A stretch of DNA of 64,000 nt from Paenibacillus_V sp046244365 (GCF_046244365.1 NZ_CP176395.1:2666001-2730000), one strand, 5' to 3'; shown: positions 25,801 through 35,771, counted from the stretch's first letter. The notes: generated by a model not told the origin, from the letters alone. Numbers and translations are program-made.

Positions 25801-27051
25801 ATGTTGAAAAGAATTGGAAAAGCTCTTTTGATTGCATGTATGCTTGTTACCGGATTTGGAAGTGTTTCAACGGCGGTTAAGGCGGAAGGCCGGACCGGAT
25901 TTACGGATATTGACGGGCACTGGGCGGCTGACTGGATTGGGAAAGCAAATGCAGCCAACCTGTTAGAAGGATATGAAGACGGTACGTTTCGCCCTGACGG
26001 AAGCGTAACGCGGGCTGAATTTGCCGCTTTCTTGAGTAGAACGACGAAGCGGCAGACCGCGCCGAATGCCGAACAAGCCTCAACATTTGGCGATATTAAC
26101 GGACATTGGAGCAAGGCGGTTGTAAATAAAGCGATGGCACTTGGTTTTATCAATGCGTCCGACTATGTAAACGGCTTTGAACCGGATAAACCGTTAACAC
26201 GTTATGAAATGGCTAAATGGATGGCAAACGGTCTTGCCCATGCAGATGGGGACTATAAACAAGCGCTGGCGGATACAAAAGGGACGCTGCTGCCTATTCC
26301 TGAGTATTATACCGGCGGAATTGAACAGGAGCAGATTCCGTATGTTGCTCTTGTTATGGGAACCGGACTGATGGAAGGCTTCGAGGATGGTTCGTTTCGA
26401 TTAACCAAAACGACGACACGCGCAGAAGTATGTGTCTTGCTGCAGCGATACTTGAACGTGGAAAGCAAGAAAGCAAGCGAGTTTTTGGGGTTGAAAGAGC
26501 TGCGAGAAGTTGGTACGACAGGAACGAACTTGTTGAGTTTGACGAAGTATACGTATGGGAAAGACCTAAATAAGAATATAGCTTCCTTTGACAAAATTGT
26601 CGGTAAACCGATTACGATGCGGAATGGAATCGGCACGCTGAAAATAAAGAGATTAATAGTTGTTGATGCAAGTAGTACTTCTGATTTTAAAGGTCTATAT
26701 GGTTCGATGTTTATTGATAGCAAATTCAATGATATCTACAACGATTATTACAATATCTTCATTGAAATGTCATTCACTCCCTTGATAGATGGCATGGATA
26801 TTCTTGGGTTTAGCAATGGTACTTCATCAGCAATTACTAATGGATACAGAATAGAAAACAGTAGTTTGGATAGGTATGGCATAACGACGCTCCCCTTCAC
26901 AAACGTCAGTCAATTTTTTGAAAAAGGGATAGAAAAAAACATTTGGGTCTGCAATAAAATTGCAAGAAAAGTGAGACCCCAAGAAAATCTTGTTTTATAT
27001 TCTGCCATTGCCGATACGGGTTCAGAGACAAATATTTTACTCATTAAATAG
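25801..27051 (+). CDS. Secreted protein with three S-layer homology (SLH) domains
   Basis: A 416-residue exported protein. Signal peptide about 1-29 (ending VKAEG). SLH repeats at about 33-76 (FTDIDGHWAADWI, GYEDGTFRPDGSVTRAEFAA), 94-140 and 175-220 should bind pyruvylated secondary wall polysaccharide and hold the protein on the cell surface. The last 190 residues are a unique beta-rich domain, visibly A+T-richer in DNA than the SLH part. AAAGGGAG precedes the ATG. The gene is 20 bases from the giant exoprotein gene, so it may anchor or assist that protein. Confidence 0.9.
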   Translation: MLKRIGKALLIACMLVTGFGSVSTAVKAEGRTGFTDIDGHWAADWIGKANAANLLEGYEDGTFRPDGSVTRAEFAAFLSRTTKRQTAPNAEQASTFGDINGHWSKAVVNKAMALGFINASDYVNGFEPDKPLTRYEMAKWMANGLAHADGDYKQALADTKGTLLPIPEYYTGGIEQEQIPYVALVMGTGLMEGFEDGSFRLTKTTTRAEVCVLLQRYLNVESKKASEFLGLKELREVGTTGTNLLSLTKYTYGKDLNKNIASFDKIVGKPITMRNGIGTLKIKRLIVVDASSTSDFKGLYGSMFIDSKFNDIYNDYYNIFIEMSFTPLIDGMDILGFSNGTSSAITNGYRIENSSLDRYGITTLPFTNVSQFFEKGIEKNIWVCNKIARKVRPQENLVLYSAIADTGSETNILLIK

Positions 27052-27071
27052 CCTTGGTAGGGGGCAACAAG

Positions 27072-30000
27072 TTGCGCAAGATTCTCCATTCTTTACTTAT
27101 AATTTTACTCTTAATGGAGCTATTATCGGATTCATTTGGCTTGCTTTCTTTTGCGGATTCCACTCCTTCACCATCACCTTCACCAAATACGAGCGTTCAA
27201 ACGGTTAATAGAGACGTTAATTCCAATGACGTAGATGCAACACCAGGTCAATATTGGTATCAAGAAGAAGACCGCAGCTGGACAGCCATTACTAATACAG
27301 GTACATATCATGCACACAACGTTATGGATATCCACAATCGTTCCGTTCCAGCTGATACAATTATGGATGACGAAGTAGATGCTTCTAATTGGAGTGCAAC
27401 GAGTTTCTCTGATACTTCCGGAAACAAATATTTACCTTCTGAAGTAAAAAACATTAAACTGAACCCGAATGTAATCTGGAACTCTAAAAGTTCATTCGAA
27501 GGACTGGATATTTACGTTTCCGATGATACTCACATTTATGTCAAAAACAAAACGGGCGCTAACTTTACAAACACAACGTATGAAGCATTCGAGACCGGAC
27601 TAGATGGGAAACCCAAATACAAAACAATGTATTTAACCCCCATGATCATTCAGTGGAAAGGCACCGTAGAACAAACCAAAGAAATCAAAGTCGGCGAGGA
27701 TTCTACCATCAACCTTGGAGGTACCAAACAATATACGGCAGAAGTCCATATGAAAGACTTCGGTTCGCCGTGGTGGGGAAGCTGGGATAATGTTTCGGCT
27801 GCTAGCGAGACTACGTGGACATCCGAGAATGGCAGTATAGCAACCGTCAGCAGTACTGGGGTTGTTACCGGCAAAAAAGCGGGTACGACGACGATACGGG
27901 CTGTTTGGAAGAGTGGTCCCTATGAGTTAACGGATACCGCAACCGTAACGGTTGGCAGTGGCCCGACTTCATCTCCAACTCCAACCCCAACAGCCAGCCC
28001 AACGCCTACACCAACGCCGACCAACAGCTATGATTTTACCGTGACGTCTCCGGTCAATTTTCGCGATCCGATTACGCTGCATCCGATCATTTCGACAACT
28101 AGCTGCTCGTACCAATCGCACACGTTTCGGGTGATCAAGGGGAGTACGTGGGAATCGTCCGTTGCTACAAGCCGAACGCAGGATACGATCATTGGCTATC
28201 CGTATCCCGTCCCTATCGGGAAAGGCACGCATCAAGTCTATATGGATGTAAAGACGAGCTGTGGGACGACAACGGTAGGCCCTAAACCGCTTCAAATTGT
28301 GGATACTGGCGGAAACCAGCCTCCGTTCGTTGAGATTGCCTGGTTCGAAAAAGGTACGGATACCCCTACTCATTCGGTCCTGCAAAATACCGTTGTCGAT
28401 CTTGGTATCGTTCGCTATAGCGATCCCGACGGGGATCCCGTTATCCAGAATAACGGTTGGGATTTCAACCGAGATTCATTTTGGGTACGCAGCTTGCCGG
28501 GGAAGTACAGCTTGAATACACAGTGGGCCTACCGTTATGACGCTTTACTGGCAGATATTCCTGGCAACCATACCGTTTATTTAACGGTAACGGACGGCCA
28601 AGGCGGCGAGTATACGGCATCGACCACGCTGCAAGTTATCGATCCGAAGCCGCTTGCGTGTATTGAAGGGCCAAAACGAATTGTCGAAAAACGGCCTCTG
28701 CCATACCCTCTCGCATCATGCTCGTCAAGTCCGGTCAACTCGCCGATTGTTGAAGAAAGTTGGACGAATAAGCAAGACCATTATGATAACGTTGGCTTCG
28801 AAACGGTGAAGCTGAAAGTCCGAGATGCCGGCGGCAGATGGTCGGATGATGCGAGCCATATTATTGAAGTTATTCCAGATATGCCGCCTCTAGCCAAGCT
28901 TGCCGTTCCCGGACAAAGCACTAGGGGGAACGAGATAACCGTAAACAGCATGGCAGCGAGTCCCGACGGGGACACAATCGTTAAGCATCGGTACGAGTAT
29001 AAATACGATAGCTCCAACAACGGATTCATGGATGATAATTGGATTTTTATCGATGAAGGAGCGATGACAGGAGCCTCGATCGTACCGGATAAGGTGGGGA
29101 AATACCTATTCCGTGAAACCGTTTGGGAGGATTACGGCAAATCGGATAATACGGATAATGAAAATCAACATGCATACATAACCGATGTCGTAAACCTGGC
29201 GCCAGTCGTCGATGTAAAAACAAGCGGACAAACGAATACGCCAAAAGACATAAGCGCCTATGGGATGTCGGACATTTATGACTACTGGAATTTCCAATCG
29301 ACATACGGGGGAGCTTCGAATAAGAAAAACTGGAAGCTAGATCCGAACGGCTTGCAAACCAAAACGTTTCGTTCCGTCAATTATTTCGGTACTTCGAATT
29401 ACGGACTAGGCGACGGCAAAAGGAGCTACTACGCCGGTATCCAAGGCAATACGGTAACAAGGACGACGGTTACTATCCCGATCACCATGTTTAGTGATCA
29501 TTCAACACTGTACAATTACGAAGGTTCTTCGAGCGGATTAACCATTAAAGCAACCGACAAGCAAAGTCTTTCGCTGAAATGGGAGATGACCTATAACAGT
29601 ATCCCTTTCGGGAATGCCGGACACAGTCTTTCCATTGTTGACGGTACACTTTACGTATTTATGTCTTCCACCCTTACGGGCAGTCAACTATCGGCTATAA
29701 ATCCAATCGACGGCACGCTAAAATGGCAGAAATCAATCGGCATTTCCGTAACAAACCCGCTCTATCATTCAATCAACGTTTACCCGCATAAGGACGGTTT
29801 TGTGTTTGTGGCATTGAACTCCGGCTCCGACTCCACTTATGTTTTTAGAATGATGGGGACAAACAAAGAAGGAGATACGTTGTGGAGCTACGATTGGCAG
29901 TATCAGCCTTACGCCCTAAGAATTGTTGCCGTTGCACCCGAAACCGGAGTCATTTATGCTGTACCTCGAACTACGCCTTACGATCACGCTACAGAATCGT

Positions 30001-33000
30001 TTACGATGAAAGGCTATAGCGCGGCAACGGGGGTCGAATTATTCAATACGTGGTATGGCCAAGCGGCATCCCTTCTTGGATATGACGACAATGGAAACCC
30101 TATTTTTTCTTACGCTTCAAAATGGTTTGAATCCACATACCCTCCCCGTCAAGCGGATATTTATATCGGTAAGATGAACAGGTATGGGGTTTTGTCCGAA
30201 ACACGTAAACTAGCTATTCCGATGGACACAAATAGCTATCTGTACAGTCATCAAGTATCTGCAACCGTAAGAGCAGTGGATAAGCAAGGAAGAACGTATA
30301 TTACGCGTCAATACCCGGAGTATCAATCGGAAGGCGGCGGCAGCGCGCTAGACATCTTTGCGCCTGACGGAAGCCTCATTAAAACAGTGAAACAGTATTA
30401 TTACAATTACGGTTCCCTAATCATGACGGCAGACGGACTACTAACGGTTAGAAGCAACTACATCGGAGGCGGAGCAAGCAGAATTCAAGTGCTCAATCAA
30501 AATCTCGATGTCATCTCAACCTTTTATGGCGGATCGAACGGTTATGGTTTACAGTTTCTCGACGACCAGAAAATACTGTCGGACGATCAATTAATCGACG
30601 GTTCCGCCAACCCGATAACCTACCCGAAAGCTTTCGAAGCGGGAACGCCATTTTCGGATCTTTGGTTTGGAGGAAGCTGGCTATCGAGTGAAACGGTAAA
30701 CCTGAATCTGAAGCCAGCGAACGTCTCGAATGAGAGTATAGGCATGGTATTTTGGGTTCAAAACGCACTTAACTTTTACAGTGTGGAATTTGAAAATGGC
30801 ATGCTTCGTTTCAAGCGAACAGCAGGCGGCAGCTCTGCGATAATTCGAGAAGCGGCTTATCCGATCGTCAACAACAATGCATATCGAGTCAAAGTCAGTC
30901 GCACCGGAAACGACTTCGCCGTCTATGTGAACGATATTTATCAATTTTCGGCAGCGGAAGGCTGGTGGGGCGGAGGTTATCTAGGAATTGTGAACAGGGG
31001 ACAACAAGGCGTGCAGTTCTCTAGCATGTCTTATGAATCGGGAGGCGGCATGACCGGCAGCATAAGCGGTATCGCACTAGTCAATAAGCCGATTATTTAT
31101 GATGTCGATTTTATGGATCCGGAGAACGACCCGCGGCTTATGCAAGCGGAGAATTGGATGTACAATCACGATCCGGGAGTTTTTATGAATCCGGAAGGAA
31201 GCTGGTCGGGGAGCGGCGTCAGTTTTCCAAGCGCGGTTGGCTCCTTCCCCAAACCGGGCGAGTATACCTTTACATTCCGTTCGAAGGATGACCCGAATTC
31301 AACGTTTCTGCATCCCTCGATGGTGTTTGACGGCTATAGGCAATGGTCAAATCCGGTAACGGGCAAGTTTCGCGTACATCGTCCTCCGGTTGCGCAGTTC
31401 ACCGTAAATGTGAATAGTGACCATTCACTTTCCTATCTAGATACGTCGTATGATCCGGATCGCTATGTTAATGACTGGACCTATTCCACAGAGCCGACCG
31501 GTATTGATTACCGAGCAACTCGCGGGGTAATGGAACGAAAATGGAGGTATAAGAAAGCGACGGATTCCGGCTATACGGATGGCAAGCTGCTTTTTCCGCC
31601 TGCTGCGGGTACTTGGGACATCCAGCTAGCCGTCAAGGACGAGTACGGAGCTTGGAGTGAGTGGTACGGTCAAAGCGTTATGACCGGAGGAAGCTCCCGG
31701 CCCAATAGCCCGCCAGTCGCGGTTCTGACCTACCCGACAGGTACGCAAAACACCCCGACTCAAACCAATGTCGCACGGCCAACGATAACGTGGAACCAAA
31801 CGGACCCCGATCCGGGAACCGAATTCGCTGCCTATCATGTTTTGGTGAAGGATGAAGAGGGGAATGGGTTCATCGATACGGGAACCGTTCTTCAGGGAAC
31901 TACGGCCGCTACACAGCAATGGGTGTTTAATCGGGATGTCGTACAAGGACATAAATATCAAGTCATGGTTCGCGTTAATGACGGACAGGACTGGTCACCA
32001 TGGTCCAATATAGGCTGGTTTGGAACGAATCGGCCTCCGGAAGCCTTTTTAAGCTTTCCTTGGGGAACACAAGCAGTTCCTAATGTAGTTGCGACCACAC
32101 GTCCGACGATTGCTTGGCTGCAGGCGGATCCGGATAGCGGAACGAGCTTCCGGATGTTCCAAGTCGAAGTAGCGAATGAAGCCGGCACGGTTATTTTGGA
32201 CAGCGGCTGGCAATGGCAGGGAACGGCTTCGAACCAAGGAAGCTGGAATGTGAGCAAAAATCTGCCGGCCGGGCTGAAGCTGTCCGTACGGGTTCGGGTA
32301 ACCGACAATTTTGATGCCGCATCGGCTTGGTCTCCGCCAGGTTGGCTTCTCATTAATCGTCCTCCAGTAGCGAACTTTGATTGGAGTCCGAAGCCTCTTT
32401 GGGAAGGCGATACGGTGCGCGTCGTCAATCTGTCGACCGATCCGGATAACGACACACTCCGTTACGTTTGGGACATTCGGCAGCCGGACGGAAGCTCGTT
32501 CTCCAGCACGGATACCGAATGGAGCAGAAGATGGTTGCTAACCGGCGCCTATCGGGTGACGTTGACGGCAAACGATGTCCACGGAGCTTCGTCATCCGTT
32601 ACGAAAACGATTCAGGTTGACCCGCTGACCATTCGATCCGATGTCGCCCATACGTCCCAGTGGCTGGAAAATCATGAAGCGAAGGGGCATAATACGACGG
32701 CAAGGCCAAAAGATTTTTACTCCGGCGAAGTTTTCCTTGTAGAGACAAACAGCTCACCGGCACCCGTTGTCGAAGCTTCCGCATGGATCGATGCTATCGG
32801 GATGGATGGCAGCCCGCTATACGTGAGAACTGTACTGACGGTGGGTAGTGCCCATACGCATTTTACCGGGCAGCTGTTCGATGAGCGGATGCAGTCGGTT
32901 ACGGAAGGGCTGCCGGAAGGCATACATACGGTTTATTTCCGTATTGTTTACGGCAACGGCGTTACGAAGGAAGAAGAGGTGCCGATACGGATCATTGGCA

Positions 33001-33038
33001 GCATACATGTGTTCACGGGTGTTCATCGGATGCAGTAA
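27072..33038 (+). CDS. Giant secreted multidomain surface protein (Big2, propeller-like, LamG-like, PKD/Fn3-like)
   Basis: About 1,988 residues. Signal peptide about 1-30. Reading along: an unassigned N-terminal domain; a bacterial Ig-like domain 2 at about 195-296 (ATVSSTGVVTGKKAGTTTIRAVW); a Pro-Thr linker (about 297-318); a PKD-like domain near 420-525 (YSDPDGDP); a PQQ/propeller-like region at about 830-1175 (INPIDGTLKWQKSIGI); a concanavalin/LamG-like domain at about 1197-1326; then PKD/Fn3-like repeats each opening with RPP or SPPVA to about 1853, and a C-terminal beta domain. No anchor motif is seen. TTG at 27072 has AGGGGG upstream. Probably an adhesin or matrix component; no enzyme motif was recognised. 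Confidence 0.8.
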   Translation: MRKILHSLLIILLLMELLSDSFGLLSFADSTPSPSPSPNTSVQTVNRDVNSNDVDATPGQYWYQEEDRSWTAITNTGTYHAHNVMDIHNRSVPADTIMDDEVDASNWSATSFSDTSGNKYLPSEVKNIKLNPNVIWNSKSSFEGLDIYVSDDTHIYVKNKTGANFTNTTYEAFETGLDGKPKYKTMYLTPMIIQWKGTVEQTKEIKVGEDSTINLGGTKQYTAEVHMKDFGSPWWGSWDNVSAASETTWTSENGSIATVSSTGVVTGKKAGTTTIRAVWKSGPYELTDTATVTVGSGPTSSPTPTPTASPTPTPTPTNSYDFTVTSPVNFRDPITLHPIISTTSCSYQSHTFRVIKGSTWESSVATSRTQDTIIGYPYPVPIGKGTHQVYMDVKTSCGTTTVGPKPLQIVDTGGNQPPFVEIAWFEKGTDTPTHSVLQNTVVDLGIVRYSDPDGDPVIQNNGWDFNRDSFWVRSLPGKYSLNTQWAYRYDALLADIPGNHTVYLTVTDGQGGEYTASTTLQVIDPKPLACIEGPKRIVEKRPLPYPLASCSSSPVNSPIVEESWTNKQDHYDNVGFETVKLKVRDAGGRWSDDASHIIEVIPDMPPLAKLAVPGQSTRGNEITVNSMAASPDGDTIVKHRYEYKYDSSNNGFMDDNWIFIDEGAMTGASIVPDKVGKYLFRETVWEDYGKSDNTDNENQHAYITDVVNLAPVVDVKTSGQTNTPKDISAYGMSDIYDYWNFQSTYGGASNKKNWKLDPNGLQTKTFRSVNYFGTSNYGLGDGKRSYYAGIQGNTVTRTTVTIPITMFSDHSTLYNYEGSSSGLTIKATDKQSLSLKWEMTYNSIPFGNAGHSLSIVDGTLYVFMSSTLTGSQLSAINPIDGTLKWQKSIGISVTNPLYHSINVYPHKDGFVFVALNSGSDSTYVFRMMGTNKEGDTLWSYDWQYQPYALRIVAVAPETGVIYAVPRTTPYDHATESFTMKGYSAATGVELFNTWYGQAASLLGYDDNGNPIFSYASKWFESTYPPRQADIYIGKMNRYGVLSETRKLAIPMDTNSYLYSHQVSATVRAVDKQGRTYITRQYPEYQSEGGGSALDIFAPDGSLIKTVKQYYYNYGSLIMTADGLLTVRSNYIGGGASRIQVLNQNLDVISTFYGGSNGYGLQFLDDQKILSDDQLIDGSANPITYPKAFEAGTPFSDLWFGGSWLSSETVNLNLKPANVSNESIGMVFWVQNALNFYSVEFENGMLRFKRTAGGSSAIIREAAYPIVNNNAYRVKVSRTGNDFAVYVNDIYQFSAAEGWWGGGYLGIVNRGQQGVQFSSMSYESGGGMTGSISGIALVNKPIIYDVDFMDPENDPRLMQAENWMYNHDPGVFMNPEGSWSGSGVSFPSAVGSFPKPGEYTFTFRSKDDPNSTFLHPSMVFDGYRQWSNPVTGKFRVHRPPVAQFTVNVNSDHSLSYLDTSYDPDRYVNDWTYSTEPTGIDYRATRGVMERKWRYKKATDSGYTDGKLLFPPAAGTWDIQLAVKDEYGAWSEWYGQSVMTGGSSRPNSPPVAVLTYPTGTQNTPTQTNVARPTITWNQTDPDPGTEFAAYHVLVKDEEGNGFIDTGTVLQGTTAATQQWVFNRDVVQGHKYQVMVRVNDGQDWSPWSNIGWFGTNRPPEAFLSFPWGTQAVPNVVATTRPTIAWLQADPDSGTSFRMFQVEVANEAGTVILDSGWQWQGTASNQGSWNVSKNLPAGLKLSVRVRVTDNFDAASAWSPPGWLLINRPPVANFDWSPKPLWEGDTVRVVNLSTDPDNDTLRYVWDIRQPDGSSFSSTDTEWSRRWLLTGAYRVTLTANDVHGASSSVTKTIQVDPLTIRSDVAHTSQWLENHEAKGHNTTARPKDFYSGEVFLVETNSSPAPVVEASAWIDAIGMDGSPLYVRTVLTVGSAHTHFTGQLFDERMQSVTEGLPEGIHTVYFRIVYGNGVTKEEEVPIRIIGSIHVFTGVHRMQ

Positions 33039-33041
33039 AAC

Positions 33042-33086
33042 AAGAAGCCGCTAACCCCATTGTAACAGCGGTTTTCGCGGCTTCTT
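33042..33086 (+). terminator. Hairpin after the giant surface protein gene
   Basis: AAGAAGCCGC pairs perfectly with GCGGCTTCTT around a 25-base loop that holds an inner AACC/GGTT pair. There is no T-run, so it may act with Rho or as a 3' stabiliser. Confidence 0.55.
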
Positions 33087-33105
33087 CGGAAATGTTTCGA
33101 GCTAT

Positions 33106-33447
33106 CTAAACGAGCGGTTTTTGTATTAAGGTAGCGAAGTTAAATGGATGCCTGTGTTCGTCGTTTAGTGTGGTGTTTCCACTGACAAAGTGAACATGCT
33201 TACCGTTTCCTACCGGAACAGCAGGTCCGGTTCTAATTTTTTTGAGATTGTGAAAATGATCCAGAAAATCGGTATGAGAAAGATCTATTTCATGAATATG
33301 ACTTTTGCCTACTCGAATGGCTTGCCCGGTTACGCCGGCAAAACGATGATTGTGCCGATCCTCACCTTGTTCCGCAAGCTTAGTGCTGCCTTCAAATTCA
33401 TGTACATGCCGCTGTTTTTTAGTTTTGCATATAACTTTTTTACGCAA
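33106..33447 (-). CDS. ymaF: YmaF-family protein
   Basis: A 113-residue histidine-rich protein. HVHEFEGSTKLAEQGEDRHN, FAGVTGQAIRVGKSHIHEI and GPAVPVGNGKHVHFVSGNTT match the YmaF family of Bacilli, which consists of repeated His-containing beta units. The repeated HxH and HNH-type spacing suggests metal binding, but the function is unknown. TTG start with AAAGGCGG upstream on the minus strand. The plus-strand frame over the same DNA (33190-33489) has no such support. Confidence 0.85.
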   Translation of the reverse strand: MRKKVICKTKKQRHVHEFEGSTKLAEQGEDRHNHRFAGVTGQAIRVGKSHIHEIDLSHTDFLDHFHNLKKIRTGPAVPVGNGKHVHFVSGNTTLNDEHRHPFNFATLIQKPLV

Positions 33448-33627
33448 GAGTTATACCGCCTTTCTAAAGTAGAATGGATCACGTTATAGTATTAGTTAAT
33501 GAAATGCTTTGTGTTAGGCGGTGACCTATTATGAAAGGGGGAGTGAGCAAAACATACTCCTATCGGCAGTTGGCCATAGTCAAGCGGCCTCTTTCGTGCT
33601 ATACCTTGCGGCGGTTGTCGGGAGCCA

Positions 33628-33671
33628 GAAAGCAAAAACACCGACTGGATTCAGTCGGTGTTTTTGCTTTC
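33628..33671. terminator. Bidirectional terminator at the end of the RNA methyltransferase gene
   Basis: GAAAGCAAAAACACCGACTG is a perfect complement of the segment ending 33671, with a GATT-type loop. Both sides carry A/T-runs. It overlaps the last codons of the minus-strand gene. Confidence 0.88.
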
Positions 33672-34832
33672 TTGGTGTGGAGTGCGCTTCTTGTTGACAT
33701 TGAATATCGAGCCTGGCACCCAATATTGGTAAAGTGCGCATTCAATGCGGCCGTTAAACAGTTTGCGTTTCTTCGTGGCGGGTCTGCCAAAATAGTGTTC
33801 GAGCTGCTTGCTCGGACTTAAGATGAATGCAGACCATGTACTAAGCGGCGCGGTGACCGAACCGAGCTGGCGCAGCGCCTTTTCGGCGTCTTCGCGCTCG
33901 CCGAGCCGTTCGCCGTATGGCGGATTGGTAATCAGGCAGCCGTAATCTCCGCGCGGACGCAGCTTGGCCACCGGCGCAACCTCGAGACGCAGCTCCTTCG
34001 ATAAGCCGGCCGCTTTCGCAGCGGCTTGTGCGACTTCAATTGCAGCGCTATCGATGTCCGAGCCGCTGATGTCCAGAGGAATGTCGTCGCGGCACAGGTC
34101 GTACGCCTCTTCGCGGGCTTCCTGCCAGATACGTGCCGGAACGGCTTGCCAAGCTTCCGCCGGGAAAGAACGGCGCAAGCCGGGCGCCATGTTCCAGGCG
34201 ATCATGGCCGCCTCGATAGGGATCGTACCCGATCCGCAGAACGGATCCACGAATGGCCGATCCGGCGTCCAGCGGCTGAGCAGTACCATAGCCGCGGCCA
34301 TGGTCTCTTTCAGAGGAGCTTCGGTAACCAGCTTCCTGTATCCGCGTTTATGCAGGCTCGGACCTGTCGTATCCAGCGTCAATGTTGCGATATCGTTCAG
34401 CATCGCCACTTCGATGACGTAACGGGGGCCCGTTTCTTGAAACCAGCTTGTCCCGTATTGCTGCTTCATTTTCTCGACAATGGCTTTCTTGACGATACCT
34501 TGACATGCCGGAACGCTCGATAACTGCGATTTGTGGGAACGACCTTCGACGGGAAACTCTCCGTGCTCCGGTATCCACTCCGGCCAATCGAGCGCCTTCG
34601 TTCCCTCGAATAATTCATCGAACGTTGTAGCAGGGAACTGGCCCATTTTGATTAGTATACGATCTGCCGTTCGAAGCCATAGGTTGGCTCTGGCGATCGC
34701 CGTTTCATCGCCGGTGAACGTAACGCGTCCGTTCTCCACCACCATATCTTCGTATCCGAGATCTTTGATTTCGCGTGCGACGATCGCCTCTAGTCCCATC
34801 GGAACGGTCGCGATCAACTGCAAGTTTGCCAT
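33651..34832 (-). CDS. ypsC: THUMP-domain class I SAM-dependent RNA methyltransferase (YpsC/RlmL-like)
   Basis: A 393-residue enzyme predicted to methylate guanosine N2 in 23S rRNA. An N-terminal THUMP region (about 1-160) binds RNA. The catalytic part has FVDPFCGSGTIPIEAAMIA (SAM-binding motif I) and LITNPPYGERLG (the NPPY catalytic motif). GGATTCCCGC precedes the ATG at 34832 with only a weak ribosome site. Monocistronic. Confidence 0.9.
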   Translation of the reverse strand: MANLQLIATVPMGLEAIVAREIKDLGYEDMVVENGRVTFTGDETAIARANLWLRTADRILIKMGQFPATTFDELFEGTKALDWPEWIPEHGEFPVEGRSHKSQLSSVPACQGIVKKAIVEKMKQQYGTSWFQETGPRYVIEVAMLNDIATLTLDTTGPSLHKRGYRKLVTEAPLKETMAAAMVLLSRWTPDRPFVDPFCGSGTIPIEAAMIAWNMAPGLRRSFPAEAWQAVPARIWQEAREEAYDLCRDDIPLDISGSDIDSAAIEVAQAAAKAAGLSKELRLEVAPVAKLRPRGDYGCLITNPPYGERLGEREDAEKALRQLGSVTAPLSTWSAFILSPSKQLEHYFGRPATKKRKLFNGRIECALYQYWVPGSIFNVNKKRTPHQESKNTD

Positions 34833-34987
34833 TTGCGGGAATCCTCTTTTCTATGAGCGCCTGAAAATCATCTTTCATCAGTATAGGCGATAATCGAGGA
34901 AGTGACAAACGGCTGGGGAATTGGATTGCAAAGAGGCAACCGAAAAGATAAAGTGTTATTGATAAAGAGTGGAAAGGCGTGACGTTA

Positions 34988-35629
34988 ATGGATCAAATCA
35001 AGCTAAACGAACAATATGCCGAAGGGCTGTATACGGAAGATGACGATTTGAAGCGGGTCTACGAAGGCATTCGCCAAAACAATATGCCGGACATCTCGAT
35101 TGCGCCCGGTTATGGAAGATTGCTGACGCTTCTGGTCAAATCCAGCGGATCGAAGCAGGTGCTGGAAATCGGAGCGCTGGGCGGGTATAGCGGAATTTGT
35201 TTGGCAAGAGGCCTGGGCGAAGAGGGAAAGCTAGTCTCGCTTGAGCTGAAGCAAGCGTATGCGGAGCTCGCAAACGAGCATTTACGTCAAGCCGGACTCG
35301 GCGACAAGGTCGAATACCGGATCGGCGAAGCACTGGACAGTTTGCAGGCGCTGGAGTCCGAAGGACGGACGTTCGATTTCTTCTTTATCGATGCGGATAA
35401 AGGCAATTATCCTAACTATTTGGACTGGGCGCTCAAGCTGGCTAATCCCGGCGCTTTAATTGTTGGCGATAACGCCTTTATGCGCGGGAAAGCGCTGGAT
35501 GCATCGGAGAACGGCAACGGAGTACGCGGGATCCGGGCGTTCAACGAGCGCATGGCCAACGATCCGCGGCTTGAAAGCACGCTGCTGCCGGCGTATGACG
35601 GCTTATGCATCGCGCGCGTTCGCGAGTAA
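34988..35629 (+). CDS. Class I SAM-dependent O-methyltransferase (YrrM/caffeoyl-CoA type)
   Basis: A 213-residue enzyme. VLEIGALGGYSGICLA is the SAM-binding loop and FFFIDADKGNYPNYLDWA the metal/substrate motif of the cation-dependent catechol O-methyltransferase family; GALIVGDNAFMRG follows. The natural acceptor is unknown; bacterial members act on tRNA wobble hydroxyuridine (TrmR) or small phenolics. ATG at 34988 is 10 bases from GGAAAGG; the GTG at 34979 is too close to it. Confidence 0.88.
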   Translation: MDQIKLNEQYAEGLYTEDDDLKRVYEGIRQNNMPDISIAPGYGRLLTLLVKSSGSKQVLEIGALGGYSGICLARGLGEEGKLVSLELKQAYAELANEHLRQAGLGDKVEYRIGEALDSLQALESEGRTFDFFFIDADKGNYPNYLDWALKLANPGALIVGDNAFMRGKALDASENGNGVRGIRAFNERMANDPRLESTLLPAYDGLCIARVRE

Positions 35630-35642
35630 AGAGTATTGCAGG

Positions 35643-35682
35643 AAAACGGGCTGCCATCCGTTAAGCTGGCGGCCCGTTTTTC
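35643..35682 (+). terminator. Terminator of the O-methyltransferase gene
   Basis: AAAACGGGC and TGCCA pair with TGGCG and GCCCGTTTT, followed by T-rich sequence. Confidence 0.85.
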
Positions 35683-35685
35683 TTA

Positions 35686-35771
35686 ATTTATCAGAAGTAT
35701 ATCGTGGAAGTCGCTCTAAATCTCGGTAAACGCGCTTGTCCCTAAAAGGACGGCGAAGCCGTTTATCCTTG
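35686..35771 (+). repeat. Dispersed stem-loop repeat, copy A
   Basis: Almost identical over 86 bases to copy D (48915-49001). The core GTAAACG...CGTTTATCCTTG folds on itself: TAAACGcGCTTgTCC pairs back to GGAcggcgAAGCCGTTTA around CTAAAA. It starts 4 bases after the upstream terminator and ends inside the 3' end of the DUF5680-like pseudogene. Confidence 0.8.

Noticed and set aside
33190..33489. 99-codon plus-strand frame opposite the YmaF gene
   Set aside because: The minus strand encodes clear YmaF-family segments, and the plus-strand frame has no ribosome site.
33531..33821. 96-codon plus-strand frame at the end of the RNA methyltransferase gene
   Set aside because: It runs through the bidirectional terminator and antisense to the methyltransferase gene.
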